Positions 32,735-42,962 of a stretch of 64,000 bases of DNA are shown one piece after another; position 1 is the stretch's first letter; every line of letters starts with the position of its first letter. Both the position numbers and the translations under genes were made by a program. A model generated the notes under the pieces. It was given only the letters and a program-made list of their open reading frames with translations, did no database searches and was not told the origin of the DNA. Source of the stretch: Eustoma russellianum (taxonomy: Eukaryota > Streptophyta > Magnoliopsida > Gentianales > Gentianaceae); NCBI GenBank assembly GCA_036186865.1, contig AP025043.1, forward strand, positions 34,929,657 to 34,993,656, read 5' to 3'.

Positions 32735-33922
32735 TGATAAGCCAAATAAAGGCTAGAAAACGTTTTCAAGACTTTGTCCTCTATTCCAAATTGATTTGAA
32801 CCTCAGCTATGGCAAAGAAAATCACAATGACACCCCTTGAACTGTAACCGTTTGTTCTTGGCTCAATTTATACCAACACCTCTTCCTCTTTGGCATTCCA
32901 ACACATCTAAAATCTCATTGAGTCCCTAAGATGCTGTAAACCAAAAATGAAGTAAATACTAACAAGTACTAGGCTATGAACTTGGAAGAAACCGTTAAGT
33001 GGTTTTAACTTCAACTAGAAAAGTTGAAAATTCCTTAAAGGAAATTTTGATTGAAATATGTTTGAATTGTGGTTCTTTGTACATTCAGCTTCCTATTCTA
33101 CTTATAACAAACGAAAATTACAAAGGGTACAAGGTTTAAAATACAAGTACAAGTCTAAAAAGAACATGCTTGCTTTTGAACAATTTTGGTTCCAAGAAAG
33201 CTGGTTTGCTTGCCGTGTCTTCCTTGCTTGTTTTCAACCATCTTTCTTGATCAATTTTGATTGGATAATACTTTGAGCAGCTTGCTTTGAATTGCCTTTG
33301 ATTGGTTGTAAGTTTGGCTTTGAATTTTCAAACCAATTAAGCCTTAATAAGCCGCATCTCTTCAAAGGAGTTGATTGGATCAAATTTTGTGCAGCTTGCT
33401 TGCTTGTCTCTAACTTGATTTTGATTGGTTTGAACATTTGCAAGACTTCTTCCTATTGGTTAAAGCTTTGAGCAGCTTATACATCCATGTTTGCGTGAAG
33501 AACAATTCTGAATTTGACATGAGTGTTTGTCACCTCCTTGCTTGTAAGCTACTTGCTTATCGCCTCCTTGGTTGAACAAAAATTCAGGTTCTAATTGCAT
33601 TTTCAAGCTAAGTACGTGTACCTGAAAGACAAGGCAATAATACAACACAAACTATCCTAAAACAAGGTTAACCGACCAACAATATTAAAAAGAACAACTA
33701 AAGATATGTACAACATGCTTTTGATACAACTAGATCAAAGCTTGTATCACATAAACCCAATGGACATCATCTCTGCTTGGTTCATCCTCTTCATGCCTAT
33801 AAAGAAATGATTCAACACAATGCAACAACTTCTTAGCCATACTCCTTGTTATGGGACCTGTGCGGGGCAGTGAGGTGTCTTCATCAGTGTTTGTATCCAC
33901 AAGGTTAGGCTGTAGCTCATCA
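32735..33922 (-). repeat. E4 5' LTR (1188 bp)
   Basis: It runs from TGATAAGCC (one terminal base changed relative to TGATGAGCC) to AGCTCATCA. It is collinear with 18493-19681, with about two dozen scattered differences by eye. The minus-strand start (33922 down to about 33730) duplicates the polyprotein tail coding. Confidence 0.94.
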
Positions 33923-33927
33923 CCTCA
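33923..33927. repeat. E4 target-site duplication, right copy
   Basis: CCTCA, matching 18488-18492. Confidence 0.95.
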
Positions 33928-35025
33928 GGTGCCTTTGCCTTAGATGATGCCAGATATCCACACTTTTCAGGCCTTCTGCCAGACTGTGACGCAGATTGGC
34001 CAGGTGATGATGCAGTAAAATGCTCCTCCCCAGCCTCATGAGCCTATTAGGGACGCACAGTATTACTTTGAGAAACTGAAAAGAGCCAACGTACCACCAT
34101 TCAAGGGAAAATCCGACCTAGATACTGCTGAAAATGGTTGGATGAACTAGAGAACTGCTTTGAGTTAATCCGTGCCCCTGAAGAGATGAAAACCCATGCT
34201 AAATGACCATTCCTACTTGGAGAAGCAAATCAATGATGGAAGGCAAATTTATAATCTTTACCAAGACCAATTTTATGGGAGAGATTTCTACAAGAGTTCA
34301 ACAAGTTTTACAAACCTCCTTATGTGAAGCTACAGAAAAGACATGAATTTGAGTCGTTGAAGCAAGAACAAGGAATGACCGTGGCAGATTATGCAAACAA
34401 GTTTATAGATTTGGGGAGGTTTCAGCCATCAACTATGAATGACGAGGAGACTAAGATGTTGAAGTTTGAAAGAGGATTGAATCCAAGGATAAGGACTTGG
34501 TTGGTTAATGCAAACCCCGCCAACTTTGGAGCACTATTTGATGCATGTTTTAGAATTGAGAGGGGCATCATCTGTCGGGATGAGATTGGACAAAAGAGAG
34601 TAGAGAAGTGTCTGGAAATGGAGGATCTCGTAAAGCTGTCAAACAGAATTTCAGAGGACCCGGTCGACAAGGAAAGAACCATAATCGTTTTCAGAGTCGA
34701 TCGCAGCAGAAGAATCAGTCCAGAGATCAGGGTCAACAGCAGACAGCTATACCGGCTTGTCCTCACTGTTAAAAACATCACGTGGGAGAATGTTTTATTC
34801 AGGAAGGGAAGTGCTTCGGATGTGGCAAGGTGGGCCACGTACTCAAGAACTGTCCAGACAAGGGGACCACTTGCTTTGGATGCGGAAAAGTCAGACACAT
34901 GAATAAAGATCGCCCGGAAAAGGGAGCCCAGCAGTAGCAGCCAAGGAACCAGCGCCAGCGCGCAAATGCCAGAGTTCATGTTATGACCAACGCTGCTGTT
35001 GAGGAAGCTACTGATGTGGTGACTA
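33928..35025 (+). pseudogene. E3 gag remainder with three zinc-knuckle remnants
   Basis: The text continues the E3 gag after E4: HTFQAFCQTVTQIGQVMMQ, then the capsid, then TMNDEETKMLKFERGLNP. In-frame stops occur soon after 33928 and near 34016 and 34150, and there is a frameshift near 34600. Knuckle remnants lie at about 34755-34915: the first has a stop after CPHC, the second is complete (CFGCGKVGHVLKNC), the third has its last Cys changed to Arg. The frame is open through ATDVVT up to the 5' splice site at 35026. A dead gene, older than E2. Confidence 0.87.
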
Positions 35026-35109
35026 GTATGTTTTAAGATTTATCCAATGTTTAAATTTTTGCAAGATATTGTTGCTTTGTTGTTTCTTATTCAATCTTGC
35101 ATAATTCAG
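35026..35109 (+). other. Putative spliceosomal intron between gag and protease of E3 (84 nt)
   Basis: It starts with the plant consensus GTATGT and ends AATTCAG. It is T-rich in its 3' half, with stops in all frames. Removal joins DVVT to RAILVCFVPANVLF in frame. E2 has the homologous intron at 6683-6764. Confidence 0.72.
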
Positions 35110-35951
35110 GAGCTATCTTAGTGTGTTTTGTGCCTGCAAATGTGTTGTTTGGTAGTGGTGATAGCCACTCATTTATCTCGAGGAAGTTTGCAAAGAATAT
35201 TAATCATAGTCCAGTCTATCTTGGGACGCCATATAGAGTTCAAGTAGCTGGTGATCAGGTGCTTGTTTCCCACCAATTGTACATAAGGCTGGGAAATTGA
35301 GTTCGACCAACAATGGTTTGTAGCAGATTTGATCCCAATAAACATGAGCGACTCGACATAATTCTTGGAATGGATTAGCTCTCCAAGAATTGCGCACACA
35401 TTGATTGCAGTGAAAGGCGGGTTACTATTAAGGACTCAACATGTGAGGAAGTAACTTTTCTTTGAGGCTCGAAATTGAGGTAATTTCCTAAGAATATTTA
35501 TGTGAATGCAATCCGTGCCCGCAAAGCGTTGAAGAAAAGACAAAAAGGATTCCTAGTTTATGCGCTAAGTGTCGATCAAGCGCCATTTGATCTTTCTCAA
35601 GTTCCGGTAGTTCAGGGGTATCCTGATGTTTTTCTAGAAGAGTTTTCGGGCCTTCCGTCGGATCGAGAGATCGCATTTGAAATTAATTTAATTCTGGGAG
35701 CCGAGCCGATATCAAAGGCTCCTTATCAAATGGCGCCTGCTGAGTTGAAGGAACTGAAGGAACAATTGCATGAGCTGATGGAAAAGAAACTTATCCGCCC
35801 AAGTGTCTCGTCTTGGGGTGCTCCCATGCTGTTTGTGAAGAAAAGGATGGAAGCATGCGTCTGTGTATCGATTATAGGGAGCTCAAAAAGATTACCATAA
35901 AGAACAAGTACAGAGCTGCCTAGGATCGACGATTTGTTCGATCAGCTTTGG
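35110..35951 (+). pseudogene. E3 protease and RT N-terminal part
   Basis: Protease is recognisable (ILVCFVPANVLF then SHSFISRKF), but the catalytic Asp is Gly (FGSG). Several frame breaks follow (near 35280-35360 and 35465). RT starts near 35690 (LGAEPISKAPYQMAP) and shifts frame near 35840 after MLFVKK. The exon ends at DQLW before the GTAAGC at 35952. Confidence 0.85.
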
Positions 35952-36022
35952 GTAAGCAATTATAAGTTTTTATTTCAATAATAATTATGTTTTGAACCCT
36001 ATCTAAAGGTATCTTGGTACAG
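35952..36022 (+). other. Putative second intron, inside RT of E3 (71 nt)
   Basis: It starts GTAAGC and ends GGTACAG, is AT-rich, and interrupts the conserved RIDDLFDQL-x-GARVFSKIDL segment. Excision restores the RT frame exactly. E2 has no insertion at the same place (11260-11290), so this intron is present in one copy only. Confidence 0.65.
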
Positions 36023-37935
36023 GGAGCACGAGTTTTCAGTAAAATTGATCTTCGTTTTGGATACTTTCAATTAAAGATCAAGGCCAAGGATATTCCAAAA
36101 ACCGCGTTCAGGACGCGTTATGGACATTATGAATTCCTTGTGATGCCATTCAGATTGACTAATGCCCCCGCAACATTCATGGACCTTATGAACCGAGTGT
36201 TTCAAGAGCAATTAGACAAGCTTGTTGTAGTTTTCATTGACGATATCTTGATTTACTCACCGGTCGAAGAGTCTCATGCAGCCCATTTAAGGATCGTCCT
36301 TGACATCTTATGGAGGAAGCAGTTGTACGCAAAGTTCAGTAAATGGGAATTTTGGCTGCATAGTGTAGCATTTCTGGGTCATGTCATATCTGAAGATGGG
36401 ATATCGATAGATCCCAAAAAGATTGAAGCAACCACAGAATGGCCAAGGCCAACGAACGGTACAGAAGTACGGAGTTTTCTTGGTCTTGCCGGCTATTATC
36501 GCAAGTTTGTTGAAAGGTTCTCTCGGATTGCTATGCCTCTCACCCGATTGACACAGAAGAAGACAAAGCTCGAATGGACATCAGACTGCGAAAGGAGCTT
36601 TACCGAGTTGAAGGAGAAGTCGACATCTGCTCTAATTTTGGATCAGCCTATTTCGGGTGAAAGCTTTGTAGTGTACATTGCTGCCTCGAAAAATGGACTT
36701 GGATGTGTGTTAATGCAGAAAGATCGAGTAATTGCGTATGCATCTCGACAGCTGAAGCCGTTCAAGCAGAATTATTCAGTACATGATCTTGAGCTTGTAG
36801 CTGTAGTATTTTCCCTAAAGATATGGAGACATTATCTGTATGGTGAAAGGTGCGAAATCGTTACGGATCACAAAAGTCTTAAGTACCTTTTCATCCAGAA
36901 GGAATTAAATATGCGTCAACGCCGATGACTAGAGTTGATGAAGTATTACGACCTATCTATCCAGTATCATCCAAGGAAAGCCAATAAAGTTGCCGACACC
37001 TTGAGTCAGAAGACGAGTCATCCGCGATAACCACCTCTGCAGCGCGATATGGAAGGGTTTGACCTTGAAGTGGTTGATTCCATTGATAGTGTACTAGCTA
37101 AGTTGGTGTTGATTCCTTCATTGATCGACAAAATTAAAGAGGGTCAAGGAAAAGATGAGGCATTGAAGAGGGTTAAGGATAAGTTAGAAATGAAGCCATC
37201 TGAAGATTTTGAGATCAGAAATGATGACAGCTTGTAGTTCAGGCCATTGTGCGTACCCAATGATGACGACATGAAGAATGAAGTCCTTGGGGAAGCCCAT
37301 AGTTCTCGTCTACCTATTCATTTCGGAGCCACCAAAATGTATTAAGACTTAAAGCAGAGATTCTGTGGCATGGCATGAAGAAACAAATTGCTGAATTCGT
37401 GGAGAAATGCCTCGCTTGTCAGAAAGTGAAAGCATAACATCAAAGACCCGCCGGATTATTGCAGTCTCTTGAAGTCCCTGAGTGGAAATGGGATCATATC
37501 ACAATGGACTTTGTGGCTGACCTACCAAGGACAAAGAATGGACATGATGCTATTTGGGTTGTAGTCGATCGTTTGACGAAATCTGCCCATTTCATGGCTA
37601 TGACAATCAAAGCCTCTATAGAGAAATTGGATATTATGTATGTTGATCAGATTGTGTGCCTGCATGGAATACCCCTGAGTATTGTTTGTGACCGCGACCC
37701 TCGCTTTACTCTCGATTTTGGACAGCTTTCTAGAAAGCGATGGGCACTGGGATACGGATGAGTTCAGCATTTCACCCTCAAACGGATGGTCAATCGGAGA
37801 GGACCATCCAAACACTGGAAGACATGTTACAAGCTTGCATCCTTGATTTCGGAGGAAGTTGGGACAAGAGTCTCAAGCTAGTGGAGTTTTCCTATAATAA
37901 TAGCTACCATCGATCCATTGGCATGACTCCTTATG
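36023..37935 (+). pseudogene. E3 RT, RNase H and integrase, cut by E7
   Basis: RT continues with GARVFSKIDLRFGYFQ and the active-site box FIDDILIYS (near 36235). RNase H carries ASKNGLGCVLMQ; the first Asp of its motif region reads YIAASKN, so a catalytic residue is lost. A TGA replaces Trp at 36926-36928 (after MRQRR). Integrase is present from about 37300 with breaks near 37235, 37345 and 37435; DFVADLPRTKNGHD and SERTIQTLEDMLQ are clear. Coding ends at SIGMTPY where E7 is inserted at 37936. The chromodomain is off-window. Confidence 0.87.
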
Positions 37936-38745
37936 TGATGAGGATCAAGGGTCCCATCAAGAGGTCAAGGGCCCTAAGACAAGAAGGAGGGCAAGAGAAC
38001 TTTGTCATCAAGTTGCCACCTTCTTGTACAAGCATGTTCAAGATGAACCTAAGATTCCTTGGGTTTATTTCATTGAACCTTCACCTTGAGCGTGTATAAG
38101 CATGCGTGTGTATGTTCTTTGTTTTGAATTTTTATCTTGTTTCTTGTGATCCTTGTTTTATGTGTTTTATTTGTAGGTAAATTAGGTACATGGAAGATCC
38201 AAAATAAAATGAAGGCCCAAATGGAACATAGTTGGCGTGTGTCACAAAAGGAGACAAAAGGAATGTTATCTTGAAAGGAATGTTTGTCTCCACAAAGACA
38301 AATTCAAATGTGTCCAAGATAGAATCTCTTGTCAAATTAAAATCAAAATCATCTCCAAATATCAACAAGGGGGCCGGCCAAAATTGAAGAGAAGATGATC
38401 AATTTGAAGTTAAACTTGAATTTAAATTCAACCATAATTTGAATTCAAGTTTCAACAAATTGGAGACTTAAAATTCAAGAAGATTTCAGCCTGTATCTCC
38501 AGCCTATAACACGCCATCTTGGAGGATAAAGGAAGGATAGATTCCAATTCAAATTGAATCTAAGTTTGAATTCAAATTCAAACTCAGTTTGAATTCAAAC
38601 TTCAACCATCTTTTGAATTCAAGTCCAACCATCTTATCATCATCAAAATCAGATTTTCTACACTTCATTATCCATGGAACATGCCAGATTGGAGAGCCAG
38701 AACACAATTCAAATTGAATCCAAGTTTGAATTCAAGATCAACCTC
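37936..38745 (+). repeat. E7 5' LTR, 3' part and PBS deleted
   Basis: It begins TGATGAGGATCAAGG and is collinear with the right LTR (59808-61232) until about 38745-38755. There the sequence jumps into what is leader sequence in the right-hand copy (61335 onward). The deleted stretch (~0.7 kb) would have held the TATA region, the LTR 3' end and the PBS. The junction is A-rich (CAAAAAAAGATC), and the matching leader point also has an A run. Confidence 0.82.
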
Positions 38746-40308
38746 AATTCAAAAAAAGATCAAAAACGTCCAGGTTTGCTTTGAGTCAATGGATTTTGCT
38801 GCTTTTGCTTTTCATCATTCAAGGGTCATTTTTTTATTTCCTTTTGGCCTCACATCTGATTTTGAGTCGTTCAAACTTGAACAAATTAGGTTTTGTTGCA
38901 TTTTAGGTCACATTCAACTTTGTTTTTACTACAACCATCAGCCTATAAAGCTACCTCAGTTTCAAATCATCTTGTTGCTACCGAAGCTTTTAGTTGGTGA
39001 TGATTATATGCATCTTGTGATTCGCATTATGATTGATTTCATGCTTTAAGTCAAATAGTCATACGTGTGTTTGTCTTCACAACCCTTTTTCAACATCAAG
39101 AAAAACCCTAAAGTTATCCCCAACCCCAAGGCCCAACCAGCAACCATCCCAACCCAATCCTAAAACTCATCAACCTGATCCCAAACAACCTCATTTACAC
39201 TCTTAGCAAACAGCCCCAAACCAATTCTACCAACAAAAATCAGAACCAAAAGTTCCCAATTCATTCAAAGAAAACCTAATCCTAGAATTTAAATTTTGGT
39301 TCAATTCTGTCCCACAACCATCTTATCCAAATTGACCACATAAATCATCAATTCCCAACCCAAATAGCCCCATTTACACCGCCCATTAAGTGTCCGAAAC
39401 CTTATTCCGAAAATCCCCCAAAACGTTCAAAAAACCCTAATTTGAAAAAAAAAACTCTAACCCTAATCCCCATTCCGCCCTACCCTGATTTCCATGACTT
39501 TCCAAGGTTATTTTGTTGCAATTCAAGGTTGCAAACTGCAATTTAAAGACATTGCCCTATTCTATCCAAAAATGAAAGTGCTCAGTGCAAAACGCGTGAA
39601 ATTTCAATTCTGCCCCTAGTCAAAAAAAAGAGAATCTGAACCTTGCTCAATTGAAATAGCAAGGAAGAAAAAGACAAACAAAAGAACAAGAGAAAAGAAA
39701 AAAGGCAAAACGTTTGTGCATTACGTGAAAATTTTTTTAGTGCAATTTGAGAACCTTGGATACCGTATTTCCTTTTTACTCCATATTGCCGTCCTCCTAT
39801 ATCCTATTCTCCATCTCCAGATCTTCTTGAACTAATCACACACTTGGTTACTCGATTGTTGCATGACTTGAACCACTTTGTGGATAGTAAATGCATAGAA
39901 TCAAAATTAACTAAAGATTGCCCACGGTAACCCTTAGTTCATCTTTGGTTCAGCCTTATACATCAATTTTGGTTGCTTATTTTCTTTGAATCTTAGTAGA
40001 AAGTTCAGGTTTGTTTCCATTTCGCTTGATCCTACTTTGATACTAATTGGTACAACTTGAAAGCAAAAAGGAGAAACAACTGGAGATCGTTGTGACTTGG
40101 AGAAGCATTGGCAACACACTTTCTTAATTGATCACTTTGAGCCTTCTTAACTTCATGTTAATCCAAGAAACAAAGTGGTAAGAGAGTAAAAAGAAGAGAA
40201 AGAGGAGTGTTCATAGTTTGTTTTTACTAATCACTTAACGTTTGTTCTCTTTGTGTTAGTTTGTTTCTTTCCCTTTTCTTTTTGTTTTGTTTCAATTCCT
40301 TAGGTAAA
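38746..40308 (+). other. E7 leader (5' part deleted)
   Basis: Non-coding, collinear with the tandem leader 61340-62590 and with the E8 leader. It contains CCCTAA-like and A-rich stretches (39100-39760). No conserved ORF seen. Confidence 0.83.
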
Positions 40309-41634
40309 ATGGAGAGCAGCACTCCTGCTTCTAGCAAATCAAAGGAAGCCGAAACCTTGGACAACACGCAACAACAAATGCTAGAGATGCTTAAGAAACT
40401 CATGCATGACAATGAGGTAATCAAGCATCGCTTGAAAGACATTGAACGAAGCTACAAAACGAGTGATGGCCAGGGTACAAGCAGGGCCGTTCCCCTACCA
40501 CAACCTCGGCGTCACAACCCAGAAGAAGTTGAGGATGACAACCTTAGACCACCACACATCGAGACAAGAAGGTTTGTTCCTCCAACACAACCAAGAAGGT
40601 ACGCTCCAAGAAGGTGCAATGATGATTACATTCCATATGAGCATGATGATTATGACTTTGATGACCACCCTCCCCGTGGTTACCAAAGTCGTCAAAATCT
40701 CCTTTTCCCACAAGATGACGATTTTCTAAAAACAAAAATAAATATTCCCACGTTTTATGGTAAAGGTAGTGCGGAGGAATATTTGGAATGGGAAACGAAA
40801 GTGGATCTAATCTTTTCTTGTACCAATTACAGTGAATTACAAAAAGTGAGGTACGCTTCTATTGAGTTTTCTGGTTATGCACTAAATTGGTGGACAAATA
40901 TGTGTCGAAATAGAACTAAGACAAGGCAACCTCCAATTACCACTTGGGAAGAAATGAAGTTTGAAATGAGACAACGTTTTATCCCAAACAATTATGAGAG
41001 TTCTATTTTCACCAGTTTGCAAAATTTACGACAAGGGTCCAAAAGTGTAGACGAATATTACAAAGAATTAGAAATTTTGTTGGAAAGGTCTAACTTGCAG
41101 GAACCCGAAGAAGCCACCAAGGCTCGCTTCTTACATGGTTTAAACAAGGAGATTGCGCAACGGGTTGACCTTCAACCTTATTTGGACCTCACAACCATGG
41201 TCCATATGGCTGAAAAGATTGAACACCAATTAAAGGTACGTAGTTCCTCCAATTTCAATTCCACTTATCGTACTAATCAGTCTTCATCAAGGTTTTCCAA
41301 CAAACCTTCAGGAACGGGAAGTTCACGGCCTACAGGAGGCCAAACACGTGACCAAGGAGCGTCGCAAAGGATGGACAATCGTGTGCAGTCCACACAACGG
41401 CGTGATGACCGCACCCAACATAAGACTCCCACCGGAAATTCTTCTGATCCCTCAAATAGGTTTAGAGACATTAAATGTTATAAGTGTCAAGGACGTGGTC
41501 ACATAGGAAAAGAGTGTCCTAATGCAAAACGAATCATGTTAATTGAGGAGACAAATGAATATGTGTCTGAGTCCGAGCATGGAAACGAGTCTGTGCATGA
41601 TAATGAAATTGAACCTGAAGAGGATCTAGGCGCA
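40309..41634 (+). pseudogene. E7 gag, open over 442 codons, separated from pol by E8
   Basis: ATG 40309 (MESSTPASSKSK) was chosen because it matches the E8 start MASSNSASSKSK; an upstream in-frame start at 40261 adds a non-conserved extension. It contains a coiled-coil-like QQQMLEMLKKLMHD, the capsid (FYGKGSAEEYLEWE, NYSELQKVRYASIEF, RFLHGLNKEIAQ) and a complete CX2CX4HX4C knuckle (CYKCQGRGHIGKEC). The frame runs to GCA at 41634 and continues without loss at 56439. Only the E8 insertion separates it from pol; in the present sequence the ORF ends two bases into the E8 LTR. Confidence 0.9.
41630..41634. repeat. E8 target-site duplication, left copy
   Basis: GCGCA, repeated at 56434-56438. Confidence 0.95.
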
Positions 41635-42962
41635 TGATGCGTGCAACTCGTGGGCTCCAACAATTCCACCTTCCAAACGTCCTTCACAAAGGGTTAGGCA
41701 CAAAGAAGTAAACTTCCCCTTGCTTCCTTAGTGATCAAACGTGTGGACAACGAGCAAGACCAACACTATAAGATGGTCGTTGATCAGGCAAACCAAGATG
41801 GCCCTCCTGGACGGCACCTTTTAGCAATGGCAATAGCTTCAAATCGCTCAACTTTGAAGGATCTTAACTTAGGTTTTTAATGCAAATATCACTCAAATTG
41901 AAGAAAATATCAAGAATTGTTATTCATCGAAAGGTGAGATTACAACCAGCCAAAGGGGTCTATTTATAGGCCTAAGAAACGTCCCCCCTTTAGCTTGAAA
42001 TGGCTAGAGATAATTCAAAATAAAGCTATCTAACAAATGTTTAAATTTGAACTTTGCTTGAAAATTAAAACTAAGATAATTCTAGCTAAAACTTGAAATG
42101 CTTGCAAGATGTTATCTTCAATGAATCTGGTCATGTTTATGTCTTGGAGGAGTTGTTGAGGATTAGTATGCGCTTGGATTTGAGTTCACAAGATGGTTGA
42201 AGTTTGAATTCAAGTGGAGTTTGAATTTGACTTCAATCTTGAATTCAATTTTGCATTGTGATCTTATCTTCCTTATTCTTCAAAAATGGCGTGTGATCCC
42301 ATCTTCCTTATTCAAAAATGGCGTGTAGGACCTAGAGATGATGGCTGAATCCTTTTTGAAATGTAAGCCTCAAATTGGTTGAAACTTGAATTCAAATTAT
42401 GGTTGAATTTGAACTCAAGTTTATCTTCAAGTTCAAATTCAAGTAAGATGTCATCCTCCAATTTAAAGTGGCCGCCCCCTTGTGATATGTTGGAGATGAT
42501 GTTTGATTTCAATTTGATCAAGAGACTCTATCTTGGACACCTTTGAATTTGTCTTAGCGTAGACAAACATTCTCTTCAAACATTCTCTTGAAACATTCTT
42601 TTGAAACATTCTCTTGAAACATTCTTTTGAAACATTCTCTTGAAACATTCTCTTCAAACATTCTCTAGAAACATTCTCTTCAAACATTCCATGTACCTAA
42701 TTTACCTACAAAGCAAATACATAAAACTAATATCACACGACACAAGATAAAATTTAAAAACAAGAATGTAGACGTGCATGTGATACATGCTCAAGTTGAA
42801 GGTTCAATGAAATGAACCCAAGGAGTCTTAGGCTCATCTTGAACATGCTTGTACAAGAAGGTGGCAACTTGATGACAAAGTTCCCTTGCCCTCCTTCTTG
42901 TTATAGGACCTTTGACCTCTTGATGGGGCCCTTGATCCTCATCAGACCCTTGATCCTCATCA
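41635..42962 (-). repeat. E8 3' LTR (1328 bp), with expanded 13-bp minisatellite
   Basis: It runs from TGATGCGTGC to GATCCTCATCA. Minus-strand TATAAATA is at 41968-41961. It contains clustered TTGAATTCAA words (42170-42450) and the 13-bp array at 42565-42690, which is responsible for most of the length difference from the 5' LTR. The minus-strand start keeps coding for GPITRRRARELCHQ ... HVQDEPKTPW, but out of frame with pol here. Confidence 0.93.
42565..42690. repeat. 13-bp minisatellite AAACATTCTCTTG, about 9-10 copies
   Basis: Consecutive units differ mainly at the last base and at one C/T. The matching site in the 5' LTR of the same element (near 56140-56165) has about two units. The short minus-strand ORF across it is a by-product of the repeat. 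Confidence 0.92.

Larger units (their letters stand above)
18493..33922 (-). mobile_element. E4: CRM-like gypsy element with complete ends, split by E5
   Basis: Two LTRs (18493-19681 and 32735-33922), PBS at the right, PPT at the left, and a 5-bp TSD (CCTCA) define a full-length minus-strand insertion of 15,430 bp, of which 6,596 bp plus one TSD copy is the nested E5. Net length is about 8.8 kb. Gag-pol is present but has several frameshifts. LTRs differ by roughly 2 % by eye, older than those of E5. E4 shares leader, PBS, R/U5 and PPT-proximal sequence with the non-autonomous E5/E6 family and is a likely representative of its helper family. Confidence 0.95.
17426..37935 (+). mobile_element. 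E3: older Tekay-like chromovirus, host of E2, E4 and E7
   Basis: E3 is visible as three pieces: LTR 3' part, PBS, leader and gag start (17426-18492); gag to integrase (33928-37935); the remainder is off-window beyond E7 and the tandem array. The pieces join cleanly because E4 has a perfect CCTCA duplication. It is related to E2 (same gag text, same PR and RT text, same gag/PR intron) but has a more diverged LTR and many stops. It is the oldest layer seen. Confidence 0.88.

Noticed and set aside
42463..42687. 74-codon minus-strand ORF with repeated MFQENVSKEC-like units
   Set aside because: It is produced by translation of the 13-bp minisatellite and LTR sequence; it is not conserved in the other LTR.
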